Assembly (NCBI GenBank): GCA_021163155.1
Contig: JAGGXI010000048.1
Location: forward strand, 1-10,734
Reading direction: 5' to 3'
Length of the DNA stretch: 10,734 nucleotides
Source: Candidatus Aerophobota bacterium
GTDB lineage: Bacteria > Aerophobota > Aerophobia > Aerophobales > JAGGXI01
The position numbers and the translations under genes are program-made. A model generated the notes under the pieces. The model saw only the letters and a program-made list of their open reading frames with translations. It was not told the origin of the DNA and ran no database searches. Positions 1 to 6,117 of the stretch are shown here, piece by piece (position 1 is the first letter of the stretch; each line of letters opens with the position of its first letter).

Positions 1-360
1 TAATCCTGTTTTTTGTCCTTTAATCCTGCTTTTACGCAGGCTAAAGCCTGCGGCTACCGGTATCTCTTTCCCTCTAATCCTCTTTTTTGCTTTTTACGTC
101 TCACCTTTTACGTCTTACGTCTTACTTTTTTTCCCTCTAATCCTCTAATCCTCTAATCCTTTAATCCTGCTTTTTGTCCTTTAATCCTGTTTTTACGCAG
201 GCTAAAGCCTGCGGCTACCGGTATCTCTTTCCCTCTAATCCTGCTTTTTGTCCTCTAATCCTGTTTTTTTTCTCTTTGTTTTCTCTTTATTTTTTTATTT
301 TCCCTTTAATCCTTTAATCCTTTAATCCTCTAATCCTTCTTTTTTAGTCCTTCTTTTCTC
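1..360. repeat. Left composite satellite array (REP-like hairpin + TAATCCTY octamers + ACGT units)
   Basis: This gene-free stretch is tandem repeat throughout. A hairpin block (ACGCAGGCTAAAGCCTGCGG followed by CTACCGGTATCTCTTTC) starts at 34 and again at 195, a 161-bp period. Stems are 35-42/45-52 and 196-203/206-213 with two-base loops. Between the blocks lie octamer runs of TAATCCTC or TAATCCTT (TAATCC at 138, 146, 154, 162; later at 307, 315, 323, 331) and, in the first unit only, ACGT motifs at 96, 110 and 117. The second unit (195-345) has lost the ACGT part and is degenerate. The plus strand is strongly pyrimidine-rich. The array stops about 20 bp short of the lptD stop codon, so lptD transcripts run into it as purine-rich GAGGAUUA-like RNA. 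No ORF with coding character and no transposase was seen. Confidence 0.9.
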
Positions 361-364
361 TTCG

Positions 365-2362
365 CTATTCTATAATATGGGGATAAACATAAGGAGCAGT
401 TTCTGGGTAAAACTCAACCCAAATTTGAGGAAAAGCTTTTATGTAAAACATAGCCCAATATTCTCTTTCTGGCTTAACTTTAATTGATAATCGAGCAGCC
501 CAACAATGGAGGTCTCGCCAAATAGAGTAGTTCTCCTCCAAAATTTCTTTTGTTTCTAAATCATAACGGTTATACCCGGATATCCTCCATTTTTTCCCTA
601 TGTTGAGTCCTCCTTGAAGAATAAAATCATTTTCCTCCTCATCTATATCTCTTTTTATTCCTGCATTTATATGCCAGTTTTTTCCTTTTAAGTCAATATT
701 GCTTATTATTTTTTTATATTCTTTATCATAATAATCATAAAGAAAGTAAAGGTTTATGTAATCTAAGAGAGGTAAAGAGGGAGTAAAATGAAGATTTCCT
801 TCTAATGAAGAGAGTTTCTTCTCTTTTTTAGTTAAATCGTACCCTATACCTAAATTTCCTGAAAAAAATGATTTCTTCTTATAATAGAGATGAGATTTAG
901 CCCCTAACTTTATTAAATTTGGGGGGTGGATATCCTCTGTTTTTTTTTCGTAATCCCCCAGGCTAAATGGTAAACTGAAATCATTTTTATCCTCGGTAGA
1001 ATGGTAATAATTTATATAAGGTTCTAATAAATATGTATAATTTTCTTTACGGCCACCAGGGATTTGATAGGATAAGCTCAACTTTTGATAGGGTATTCTT
1101 CGATAACCTTTTTTTTCTTGTTCACTATTATACCAGAATAAGTGATATCCCGCTTGTGTTCCTAATCGTAGGCGTTTAAGAATAGTAAAAGAACGCGAGA
1201 GCTCAAGAAAAGATTCGGTACGGATAATATTATCTTTCCTTTTTTTGAAATTGGTGATTTCTGCTCCTTTTTTAAAGTTAAGATCAGGTCCTTTTATTTT
1301 TTGAGAAGGTAAACTGAGTTTAATCTGAGGGACGCGTTCTATATCCCCCTCAGCAAATGGATTTATCTCGGGTTCAAACAGAATGTTAATATTATAATCG
1401 CTCTTCCGATAATTTAAAGAGATAAAGGAAGAAGGAATTTCATCGTCTTCTTCTTCTTCTTCTGGAAAATAGTCTTCTAAAAAATACTTATCGCTTAAGC
1501 GATCTAAGCTAATTCTTAAAGAAGCGAATTTAGAAAAAGAGTGTTTATATCTTAACTTTAATCTCCACCTTTTTTCTTTGGAATCTGTCTCTTTAGTAAA
1601 ATAGGTTCTTAGTTCTCCCTCTCCTCTCTTTAATTTATAGGAAGTATCTATTCCCTCTGCCCATCCCTTTTTTTCTCTATAATCCAGATGAAAAGTTCCC
1701 TGAAATTTTGGGGAGGCATAAAAAAAGTAGCCGCTTCTCATATACCAGCCAGCAAAGTCACTGTATCCAATAGAGGGAAAGATTAATTTGTTTTCCTTTT
1801 TGAAATTCCTTACGAAGATAGGTATCCAGAAAAGAGGTATCTTCCCTACATAAAAGGTGACTTTTTCTGCAATAATCTCTTTTTTTGTATATAATTTAAT
1901 TTTATTAGACTTTATTTGATAGTGAGGAGGAGAGAGGTCGCATGTAGTAAAACTTGCATCTAATAATTCTATAAGTTCTGGAGATATATAGGCTTTCTTT
2001 GCTTTATAAAAGACGTTTTCTTCTCTTCCTCTCGGGTAAAAGATTACACCCGACCTATTTTTTAAATTATATTTGAGTTTTTCTCCTTTTGCCTCATTTT
2101 TTCCTATTTGCAAGTCTACTTTCCCCTCAGCTACAAGGTCAAAATTTTCTAAATTTAATTTTATATTATCAGCTCTTATCTCTGTGTTTTCATATATTAG
2201 CTTTGCTTCCCCTGACATCTCGAGAGAAGGAGGATTTTGAGCCCAGTAAAGATGATTTGCTTGAAATTTAGCTTGAAGAGTCTCTTTTTGGAAAGCAAAG
2301 GAGCAAGAAGAAGTTATAATAAAAAAAATCATTGCTTCCACCCCTATTTTAGAGATTTCCAA
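365..2362 (-). CDS. lptD: LptD (OstA/Imp), LPS-assembly outer-membrane protein
   Basis: LptD is the outer-membrane beta-barrel that takes LPS from the LptA bridge and inserts it into the outer leaflet. This protein has 665 residues, somewhat shorter than the roughly 780 of E. coli. A hydrophobic segment near residues 11-24 is the likely signal sequence. An OstA/LptA-like jellyroll follows (about 28-170, with repeating patterns such as AEGKVDL and KGEKLKY), then a long barrel region rich in alternating aromatic strands. C141 (in TTCDLSPPHY) and C620 (in RDLHCWAARLSIK) match the family's conserved N-domain and C-terminal cysteines, which form inter-domain disulfides in E. coli. An acidic run (EEEEEDDE, 301-308) probably lies in a loop. 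The TTG start has AAGGGG seven bases upstream; an ATG at codon 11 is the alternative and would leave a signal peptide without a basic start. It lies 11 bp after lptB as the last gene of the lpt operon. Confidence 0.93.
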   Translation of the reverse strand: MEISKIGVEAMIFFIITSSCSFAFQKETLQAKFQANHLYWAQNPPSLEMSGEAKLIYENTEIRADNIKLNLENFDLVAEGKVDLQIGKNEAKGEKLKYNLKNRSGVIFYPRGREENVFYKAKKAYISPELIELLDASFTTCDLSPPHYQIKSNKIKLYTKKEIIAEKVTFYVGKIPLFWIPIFVRNFKKENKLIFPSIGYSDFAGWYMRSGYFFYASPKFQGTFHLDYREKKGWAEGIDTSYKLKRGEGELRTYFTKETDSKEKRWRLKLRYKHSFSKFASLRISLDRLSDKYFLEDYFPEEEEEDDEIPSSFISLNYRKSDYNINILFEPEINPFAEGDIERVPQIKLSLPSQKIKGPDLNFKKGAEITNFKKRKDNIIRTESFLELSRSFTILKRLRLGTQAGYHLFWYNSEQEKKGYRRIPYQKLSLSYQIPGGRKENYTYLLEPYINYYHSTEDKNDFSLPFSLGDYEKKTEDIHPPNLIKLGAKSHLYYKKKSFFSGNLGIGYDLTKKEKKLSSLEGNLHFTPSLPLLDYINLYFLYDYYDKEYKKIISNIDLKGKNWHINAGIKRDIDEEENDFILQGGLNIGKKWRISGYNRYDLETKEILEENYSIWRDLHCWAARLSIKVKPEREYWAMFYIKAFPQIWVEFYPETAPYVYPHIIE

Positions 2363-2373
2363 TCCTTTTCCCC

Positions 2374-3093
2374 TTACAATTTGAAATTTTTTCCTAAAAA
2401 GATTTTTCTTGCTTTTTCGCTTTGGGTAAGTTCATCACGCTTGCCAGCAATAAGTATCTCTCCTTGATGCATAATATAAGAAAAGTCAGTAATTTGTAAA
2501 GTCTCTCGGACATTATGGTCGGTTATAAGTATCCCTATGTTTCTGTTTTTTAATTCAGAGATAATTATCTGCAGGTCAGAGATGGTGATAGGGTCTATAC
2601 CAGCAAAAGGTTCATCAAGGAGGATAAAGGAAGGGGTAGTAACCAAAGCTCTTGCTATTTCTGCCCTTCGACGTTCTCCCCCAGAAAGAACATAAGCTTT
2701 TTTCCCTTTAAGATGAGAAATTCCTAATTCTGAGAGTAAAAGGTTTGCTCTTTCTTCTCGTTCTCCGAGGGAAAGATTTAATGTTTCCAGGATAGCTAAA
2801 AGATTTTCCTTAACAGTAAGTTTTTGAAAAACGGAAGACTCCTGCGGAAGATAAGCAATTCCTCTTTTTGCTCTTTTATATGTGGGAAGATGAGTAATTT
2901 CCTCATCTTCTAAAAAAATTTTTCCTTCATTAGGTTTAATTAATCCCAGTATCATATAGAAAGTAGTAGTTTTTCCTGCTCCATTGGGCCCTAAGAGACC
3001 CACGATTTTTCCTTTCTTTACCTCAAGAGAAATTCCATTTACTACAGGAATTTTCTGATAAATTTTAGTAAGTTTTTCCACTCTCAGTGCCAA
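2374..3093 (-). CDS. lptB: LptB, ATPase of the LPS export ABC transporter
   Basis: LptB is the cytoplasmic ATPase that, with LptF and LptG, pulls LPS from the inner membrane into the LptC-LptA bridge. The 239 residues are full length for the family. Walker A is GPNGAGKT (35-42), the Q-loop is YLPQE (81-85, Q84), the ABC signature is LSGGE (136-140), Walker B is FILLDEPF (156-163, with E161) and the switch histidine is H193 in TDHNVRE. The phrases TTTFYMILGL, RGIAYLPQESSVF and ENLLAILE are characteristic of LptB rather than general ABC ATPases. The start is TTG with AAGGAA upstream, and the gene overlaps the end of lptA by 29 bp; a GTG at 3079-3081 would give a 17-bp overlap. The overlap suggests translational coupling with lptA. 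lptF and lptG are not in the window. Confidence 0.96.
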   Translation of the reverse strand: MALRVEKLTKIYQKIPVVNGISLEVKKGKIVGLLGPNGAGKTTTFYMILGLIKPNEGKIFLEDEEITHLPTYKRAKRGIAYLPQESSVFQKLTVKENLLAILETLNLSLGEREERANLLLSELGISHLKGKKAYVLSGGERRRAEIARALVTTPSFILLDEPFAGIDPITISDLQIIISELKNRNIGILITDHNVRETLQITDFSYIMHQGEILIAGKRDELTQSEKARKIFLGKNFKL

Positions 3094-3580
3094 CTTTTTC
3101 TTCCTTTTCTAGGGAGTAAGCTGCTTTTACAGGTAGTCCTTCTGCTTCCATTTTTTTTTCACTCAACCAGATAATTACCTTTTTAGCTAAAAGTTCATTT
3201 CCTAAATCATCGTAATAGTGAACTTTTTCTTCTAAAATGAGTTTATCATCTTCAGCAGTGTAAGTAACCAATTCACAAGTAGCCTCTCTTTTTTCACTTA
3301 ATTGTTTTACTTCTACCTCTCCTGCAGCTATGACTTTTTTTAAATCACGCTCTTTAGTTAAATATACTTCAACTCTATCTGCTTTAAGTATTACATTTTC
3401 CCAGGAAGCTTTCACCTCCCCCTCATAAATGAGTATCTGTTTTCCATAATCTATTTTTTGGTGAAGGGAAGTAACCACCAAATTTTTTTGATTGGTTGCT
3501 GCTTCACTTATTCCTCCAATGGTTCCACTAATACTAATTAAAATTACTCCCATTATTACCAGACATATCCATTTCTTCAT
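3065..3580 (-). CDS. lptA: LptA-like periplasmic LPS transport protein (OstA-like domain)
   Basis: LptA oligomers form the periplasmic filament that carries LPS from LptC to LptD. The 171-residue product starts with a clear Sec signal peptide: basic MKKW, a hydrophobic core at about 5-24, and probable cleavage after A27 in SEA-AT. The mature part (about 33-150) has the repeating short beta-strand pattern of the OstA fold, for example YEGEVKASWENVILKADRVEVYL and AAGEVEVKQ. Length is close to the roughly 185 of E. coli LptA. The ATG start is preceded by AGGGAG, which overlaps the lptC stop codon (3591-3593), so translation is probably coupled to lptC. The 3' end overlaps lptB. Assignment rests on fold pattern, signal peptide and position between lptC and lptB, since sequence identity in this family is low. 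Confidence 0.87.
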   Translation of the reverse strand: MKKWICLVIMGVILISISGTIGGISEAATNQKNLVVTSLHQKIDYGKQILIYEGEVKASWENVILKADRVEVYLTKERDLKKVIAAGEVEVKQLSEKREATCELVTYTAEDDKLILEEKVHYYDDLGNELLAKKVIIWLSEKKMEAEGLPVKAAYSLEKEEKVGTESGKTY

Positions 3581-3590
3581 TATTAGCTCC

Positions 3591-4133
3591 CTATTTAACT
3601 TTAATAAATGTAGTAGCTTCCTTAATTTCTACACGGGTTAAATCAGGATTAGCAGTTAACCCTTGCCCCTCCATCACAAAATCTCCTCTTCTTAAAATGA
3701 CTTTTTCTTTAGTATATAGCTTTTTTTCTGAAGCTATCCAATTTAATTTCGATGTAGAAAGTTCAGCTTTATCTACATAAGATACAAGTTTGATATTATC
3801 TTTAAGCGAGAGATTAGACGTGCTGCTATCCATTATTGCTATATCTGCTTCTACTCTTGAAGCGAGTTGTTCATTATTTAAAAATTCAATCTTTACTTTA
3901 TTTAAAATTACCTTGTTGGTAAACTGCTCCGCAAAATCAGCCTCCAAACGCCAACTCTTTTCTCCTTCTTTATTCCATCCTAATATCCTTATTCCTTTTG
4001 CTTGCAAAAGAGGGATATCTTCTACTTTCTCTATTAAAGGAGGTCTCTCTTTCTTTGTTGTGTAGCTTAAAAGAAGAGAAAAGCTGATTATTCCTACTAT
4101 GGCTACTACTACAAATAAAATTTTCTTTCTCAA
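3591..4133 (-). CDS. lptC: LptC-like inner-membrane LPS transport protein
   Basis: LptC is a bitopic inner-membrane protein that hands LPS from LptB2FG to LptA. The 180 residues comprise a short basic N-terminus (MRKK), one membrane helix (about 5-24) and a periplasmic beta-jellyroll with LptC phrasing: GIRILGWNKEGEKSWRLEADFAEQF at about 47-71 and SEKKLYTKEKVILRRGDFVMEGQGL further on. Length is close to the roughly 190 usual for the family. It is the first gene of the lptC-lptA-lptB-lptD operon. The predicted start is TTG. An ATG at 4145-4147 is out of frame and opens a five-codon ORF whose TGA overlaps this TTG, which may matter for translation. The ribosome binding site is weak. The family call is firm from context plus topology; the exact start is less sure. 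Confidence 0.87.
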   Translation of the reverse strand: MRKKILFVVVAIVGIISFSLLLSYTTKKERPPLIEKVEDIPLLQAKGIRILGWNKEGEKSWRLEADFAEQFTNKVILNKVKIEFLNNEQLASRVEADIAIMDSSTSNLSLKDNIKLVSYVDKAELSTSKLNWIASEKKLYTKEKVILRRGDFVMEGQGLTANPDLTRVEIKEATTFIKVK

Positions 4134-4162
4134 TCTTTTAACAACATTTCTTTGTCCTACCT

Positions 4163-4183
4163 ATTAGATAGTGAATATCTAAT
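4163..4183. promoter_or_regulatory. Perfect palindrome in lptC leader, candidate operator or mRNA hairpin
   Basis: ATTAGATA (4163-4170) and TATCTAAT (4176-4183) are exact reverse complements around a GTGAA spacer. The site lies about 30 bp upstream of the lptC start codon and about 25 bp downstream of the predicted -10, so it would fall in the transcribed leader. An 8+5+8 dyad with this placement resembles a repressor operator, but the same bases could form a weak RNA hairpin. No known regulator motif is recognised. Confidence 0.4.
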
Positions 4184-4207
4184 GAGGTTTATTAATTTTC
4201 ATCTTAT

Positions 4208-4238
4208 ATTATATTAAAGTAAATTTTTCATATGTCAA
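4208..4238 (-). promoter_or_regulatory. Candidate sigma-70-type promoter for the lpt operon
   Basis: Read on the minus strand, a consensus TTGACA (4233-4238) is followed by TAATAT after 16 bp (4211-4216) or a consensus TATAAT after 19 bp (4208-4213). Either -10 would start transcription near 4200 and give a leader of about 65-70 nt before lptC. The -35 is only 5 bp from the left edge of the hairpin repeat at 4244. Confidence 0.6.
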
Positions 4239-4243
4239 CTTAA

Positions 4244-4321
4244 GGGGTCAGGTCTTCAAACTTCACACAAAACATTTTGTAAAGTTGAATTAACTTATGT
4301 GAAGTTTGAAGACCTGACCCC
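4244..4321. repeat. 78-bp inverted-repeat element, copy 1 (between divergent promoters)
   Basis: The left end GGGGTCAGGTCTTCAAAC is repeated inverted at the right end, giving 24 perfectly paired bases (4244-4267 with 4298-4321). The central core contains AAGTT and AACTT, which can form an inner hairpin. Copies 2 and 3 share ends and core in the same orientation, with only a few substitutions. The ends resemble termini I recall from REP/IS200-type (Y1 transposase) elements in environmental genomes, but no transposase is present, so at most it is a non-autonomous element. It sits 5 bp from the lpt -35 and 10 bp from the pyrK -35. Confidence 0.9.
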
Positions 4322-4331
4322 AAATATGTTC

Positions 4332-4359
4332 TTGAACTTTTCTAAAAAATTGATATAAT
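4332..4359 (+). promoter_or_regulatory. Promoter for the pyrK-pyrF-DUF47-pit operon
   Basis: TTGAAC (4332-4337), a 16-bp spacer and a consensus TATAAT (4354-4359), extended by TG one base upstream (TGATATAAT), make a strong vegetative promoter. Transcription would begin near 4366 and give a leader of about 29 nt. Within that leader, AAAGG at 4384-4387 is a modest ribosome binding site for pyrK. No pyrimidine-responsive attenuator or PyrR-type element is visible in so short a leader. Confidence 0.7.
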
Positions 4360-4394
4360 TTATTTTAATGATCTTTAATATGAAAGGTTCTTAA

Positions 4395-5240
4395 ATGCAT
4401 CAAATAAAAGCAAAAATTTTATACAATCAAAAGGTTATTGAGAAGTGCTATAAAATAAGTTTACATGCCCCTGAGGTTGCTCAAGAATCATATCCAGGGC
4501 AATTTGTACATATTAGATGCACCGAGGGATATAATCCTTTGATGAGACGTCCATTTAGTATTTACAAAGCCGATAAGGGAAAGATAGAGATTCTTTATAA
4601 GGTGGTAGGTAAGGGAACGCATCTTTTGTCCAGTAAGAGAATAGGGGAGAAAGTAGATATTTTAGGGCCTTTAGGAAGAGGATTCAAGATAAACTCTTCT
4701 TTGGTAAGAAGGGTTGTATTAGTAGCAGGAGGAATAGGAATAGCTCCTCTTTACTTTTTAGCAAGCAAGTTAATGAAAATTTTAGAGAAAAAACAAAAAG
4801 AGAAGAACTTTATTCCTTTGCCTCTGATTATCATTGGGGCAGAAAATGAGAAGAAAATTTTAGAGGAAGAAGCATTTAAAGCTCTAATGGTAGAGGTAAA
4901 AATAGCTACCGATGATGGAAGTAAAGGCTTCAAAGGAAAAGCTACCGATTTTTTTGCAAGTTTATTTCTTATCCCGAAATTTTTATCTTCTGTGGATGTC
5001 TATGCTTGCGGCCCTCTTCTTATGTTAAAGAAGATAGCTAATCTCAGTTATAAATATGGGTTTCCTTGCCAATTGTCTTTGGAGCAAAAAATGGGTTGTG
5101 GAATAGGAGCTTGCTTAGGATGTGTAGTAAAAGGGAGAAATGGCTATCTGCGTGTATGTAAGGATGGCCCTGTTTTTGATGCAAGAGAAATAGATTGGAA
5201 TGGGGTCAGGTCTTCAAACTTCACACAAAGAGATTTTTGA
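4395..5240 (+). CDS. pyrK: PyrK, dihydroorotate dehydrogenase B electron-transfer subunit
   Basis: PyrK carries FAD and a [2Fe-2S] cluster and passes electrons from the PyrD-bound FMN to NAD+ during orotate formation. The N-terminal FNR-like FAD domain has RPFSIY (52-57) and GKGTHLL (73-79). The nucleotide domain has VLVAGGIGIAPLYFL (108-122) and YACGP (203-207). The C-terminal cluster cysteines are C235, C240, C243 and C255 (C-x4-C-x2-C-x11-C), the PyrK pattern. Native sequence appears to end near W268. The last 12 or so residues (GVRSSNFTQRDF) are encoded by the inserted hairpin repeat and an element nested in it, which also supplies the TGA stop. All catalytic motifs lie upstream, so function is probably kept. 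The usual neighbour pyrD is missing; a pyrK-like subunit of another oxidoreductase is the less likely alternative. Confidence 0.92.
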   Translation: MHQIKAKILYNQKVIEKCYKISLHAPEVAQESYPGQFVHIRCTEGYNPLMRRPFSIYKADKGKIEILYKVVGKGTHLLSSKRIGEKVDILGPLGRGFKINSSLVRRVVLVAGGIGIAPLYFLASKLMKILEKKQKEKNFIPLPLIIIGAENEKKILEEEAFKALMVEVKIATDDGSKGFKGKATDFFASLFLIPKFLSSVDVYACGPLLMLKKIANLSYKYGFPCQLSLEQKMGCGIGACLGCVVKGRNGYLRVCKDGPVFDAREIDWNGVRSSNFTQRDF

Positions 5241-5377
5241 AAAAGTCAAAAATTTCTGATTTCGCAGATAAAAATCGAAATTATACAGATTAAGGCCTCT
5301 GGAGGTTTTTCAGAGGTCTCCACAAAACATTTTATAAAGTTGGATTAACTTATGTGAAGTTTGAAGACCTGACCCCA
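5201..5377. repeat. Inverted-repeat element, copy 2, interrupted by a nested insert
   Basis: The same ends as copy 1 (TGGGGTCAGGTCTTC at the left, its complement ending CCTGACCCCA at 5377) enclose 177 bp, against 78-80 bp for uninterrupted copies. The extra length is a 91-bp insert at 5230-5320. Without it the core reads AAAACATTTTATAAAGTTGG, nearly identical to the other copies. The left end lies inside the pyrK reading frame. The right end stops 20 bp before pyrF and leaves its ribosome binding site (AGGAG, 5387-5391) intact. Confidence 0.9.
5230..5320. mobile_element. 91-bp nested mini-element with imperfect inverted ends and 6-bp target duplication
   Basis: The insert begins GAGATTTTTGAAAAA (5230-5244). 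Its other end, read in reverse complement, is GAGACCTCTGAAAAA (5306-5320), 12 of 15 matching. CACAAA occurs directly on both sides (5224-5229 and 5321-5326), while uninterrupted repeat copies have it once, as expected of a target-site duplication. Inside are two potential hairpins: an 11-bp stem with one bulge (5251-5262 with 5272-5282) and an 8-bp stem with one G-U pair (5294-5301 with 5311-5318). No coding capacity. The family is not recognised. Confidence 0.65.
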
Positions 5378-5397
5378 TACGATTTGAGGAGAGGAAA

Positions 5398-6117
5398 ATG
5401 ACTTTTTTAAGCAATAAAAAGAGGTTAATTTTAGCTTTGGATGTAGATACTCAAAAGGAAGTAGAAAATTTAGTAGATAGTTTAAATGGCTTTGTAGCAA
5501 TGTTTAAAGTAGGCTATCGTTTATTTACTAAATATGGACCCTCTATTATAGAATTTATTCAAAAGAGAGGAGGCAAAGTTTTTTACGATGCAAAATTTTA
5601 TGACATTCCCTCAGTTGTAGAGAGAGCTGCTCAGAGAGTTGCAGCAATGGGGGTAGATATGCTTACTATTCATACCTTAGGTGGGTCAGAGATGATGAAA
5701 GCAGCAGTAAAAGGTGCAAAAAGAGAGAATGAAAAAATTAAGGTAATCGGGGTTACTCTTTTAACTTCTTTGACTTCCCAAATTATAAAGGAAGAATTGG
5801 GAATAGGAAAGAAAGTAAATGAAGAGGTTATTCACCTGGCTAATTTAGCTAAGAAATCTGGTTTAGATGGAGTTGTCTCTTCTCCTCTGGAAGTTGAGGA
5901 TTTACGCAAGATAATGAAGAAAGATTTTCTTTTAGTTGTTCCAGGGATAAGGCCTTTTGGAGAAGAAAAAAATGAGCAAAAGAGAGTAATGGGCCCTCGG
6001 GAAGCAATAATTAAAGGAGCTGATTTCTTAGTAATAGGACGCTCTATTCTTGCCTCATCTGATCCCATAATAGCAACTAAAAAAATATTAAAAGAAATAG
6101 GAGGTGAAAAAAAATGA
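5398..6117 (+). CDS. pyrF: PyrF, orotidine 5'-phosphate decarboxylase
   Basis: PyrF converts OMP to UMP, the last step of de novo UMP synthesis. The 239-residue protein is full length for the short PyrF group. Core motifs are LALDVD (12-17, D15), FKVGYRLF (36-43, K37), the catalytic DAKFYDIP (64-71; D64, K66, D69), MLTIHTLGG (88-96), VVPGIRPFG (180-188) and the phosphate-binding GADFLVIGRSI (207-217, R215). DAKFYDI is a mild variant of the common DLKFHDI and keeps the Asp-Lys-Asp network. ATG at 5398 has AGGAG six bases upstream. Its stop overlaps the next start as ATGA (6114-6117), so it is translationally coupled to the DUF47 gene. Confidence 0.96.
   Translation: MTFLSNKKRLILALDVDTQKEVENLVDSLNGFVAMFKVGYRLFTKYGPSIIEFIQKRGGKVFYDAKFYDIPSVVERAAQRVAAMGVDMLTIHTLGGSEMMKAAVKGAKRENEKIKVIGVTLLTSLTSQIIKEELGIGKKVNEEVIHLANLAKKSGLDGVVSSPLEVEDLRKIMKKDFLLVVPGIRPFGEEKNEQKRVMGPREAIIKGADFLVIGRSILASSDPIIATKKILKEIGGEKK

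Noticed and set aside
1-360. Possible CRISPR array from regularly spaced repeats
   Set aside because: The spacers are themselves repetitive, the repeat period is about 160-170 bp and no cas gene is present.
3790-4065. 91-codon plus-strand ORF opposite lptC
   Set aside because: Antisense shadow; no ribosome binding site or recognisable domain, and lptC fits its operon context.
5294-5318. GC-rich hairpin between pyrK and pyrF as an intrinsic terminator
   Set aside because: No U-run follows the stem, and the stem belongs to the nested element; terminator function is not supported.
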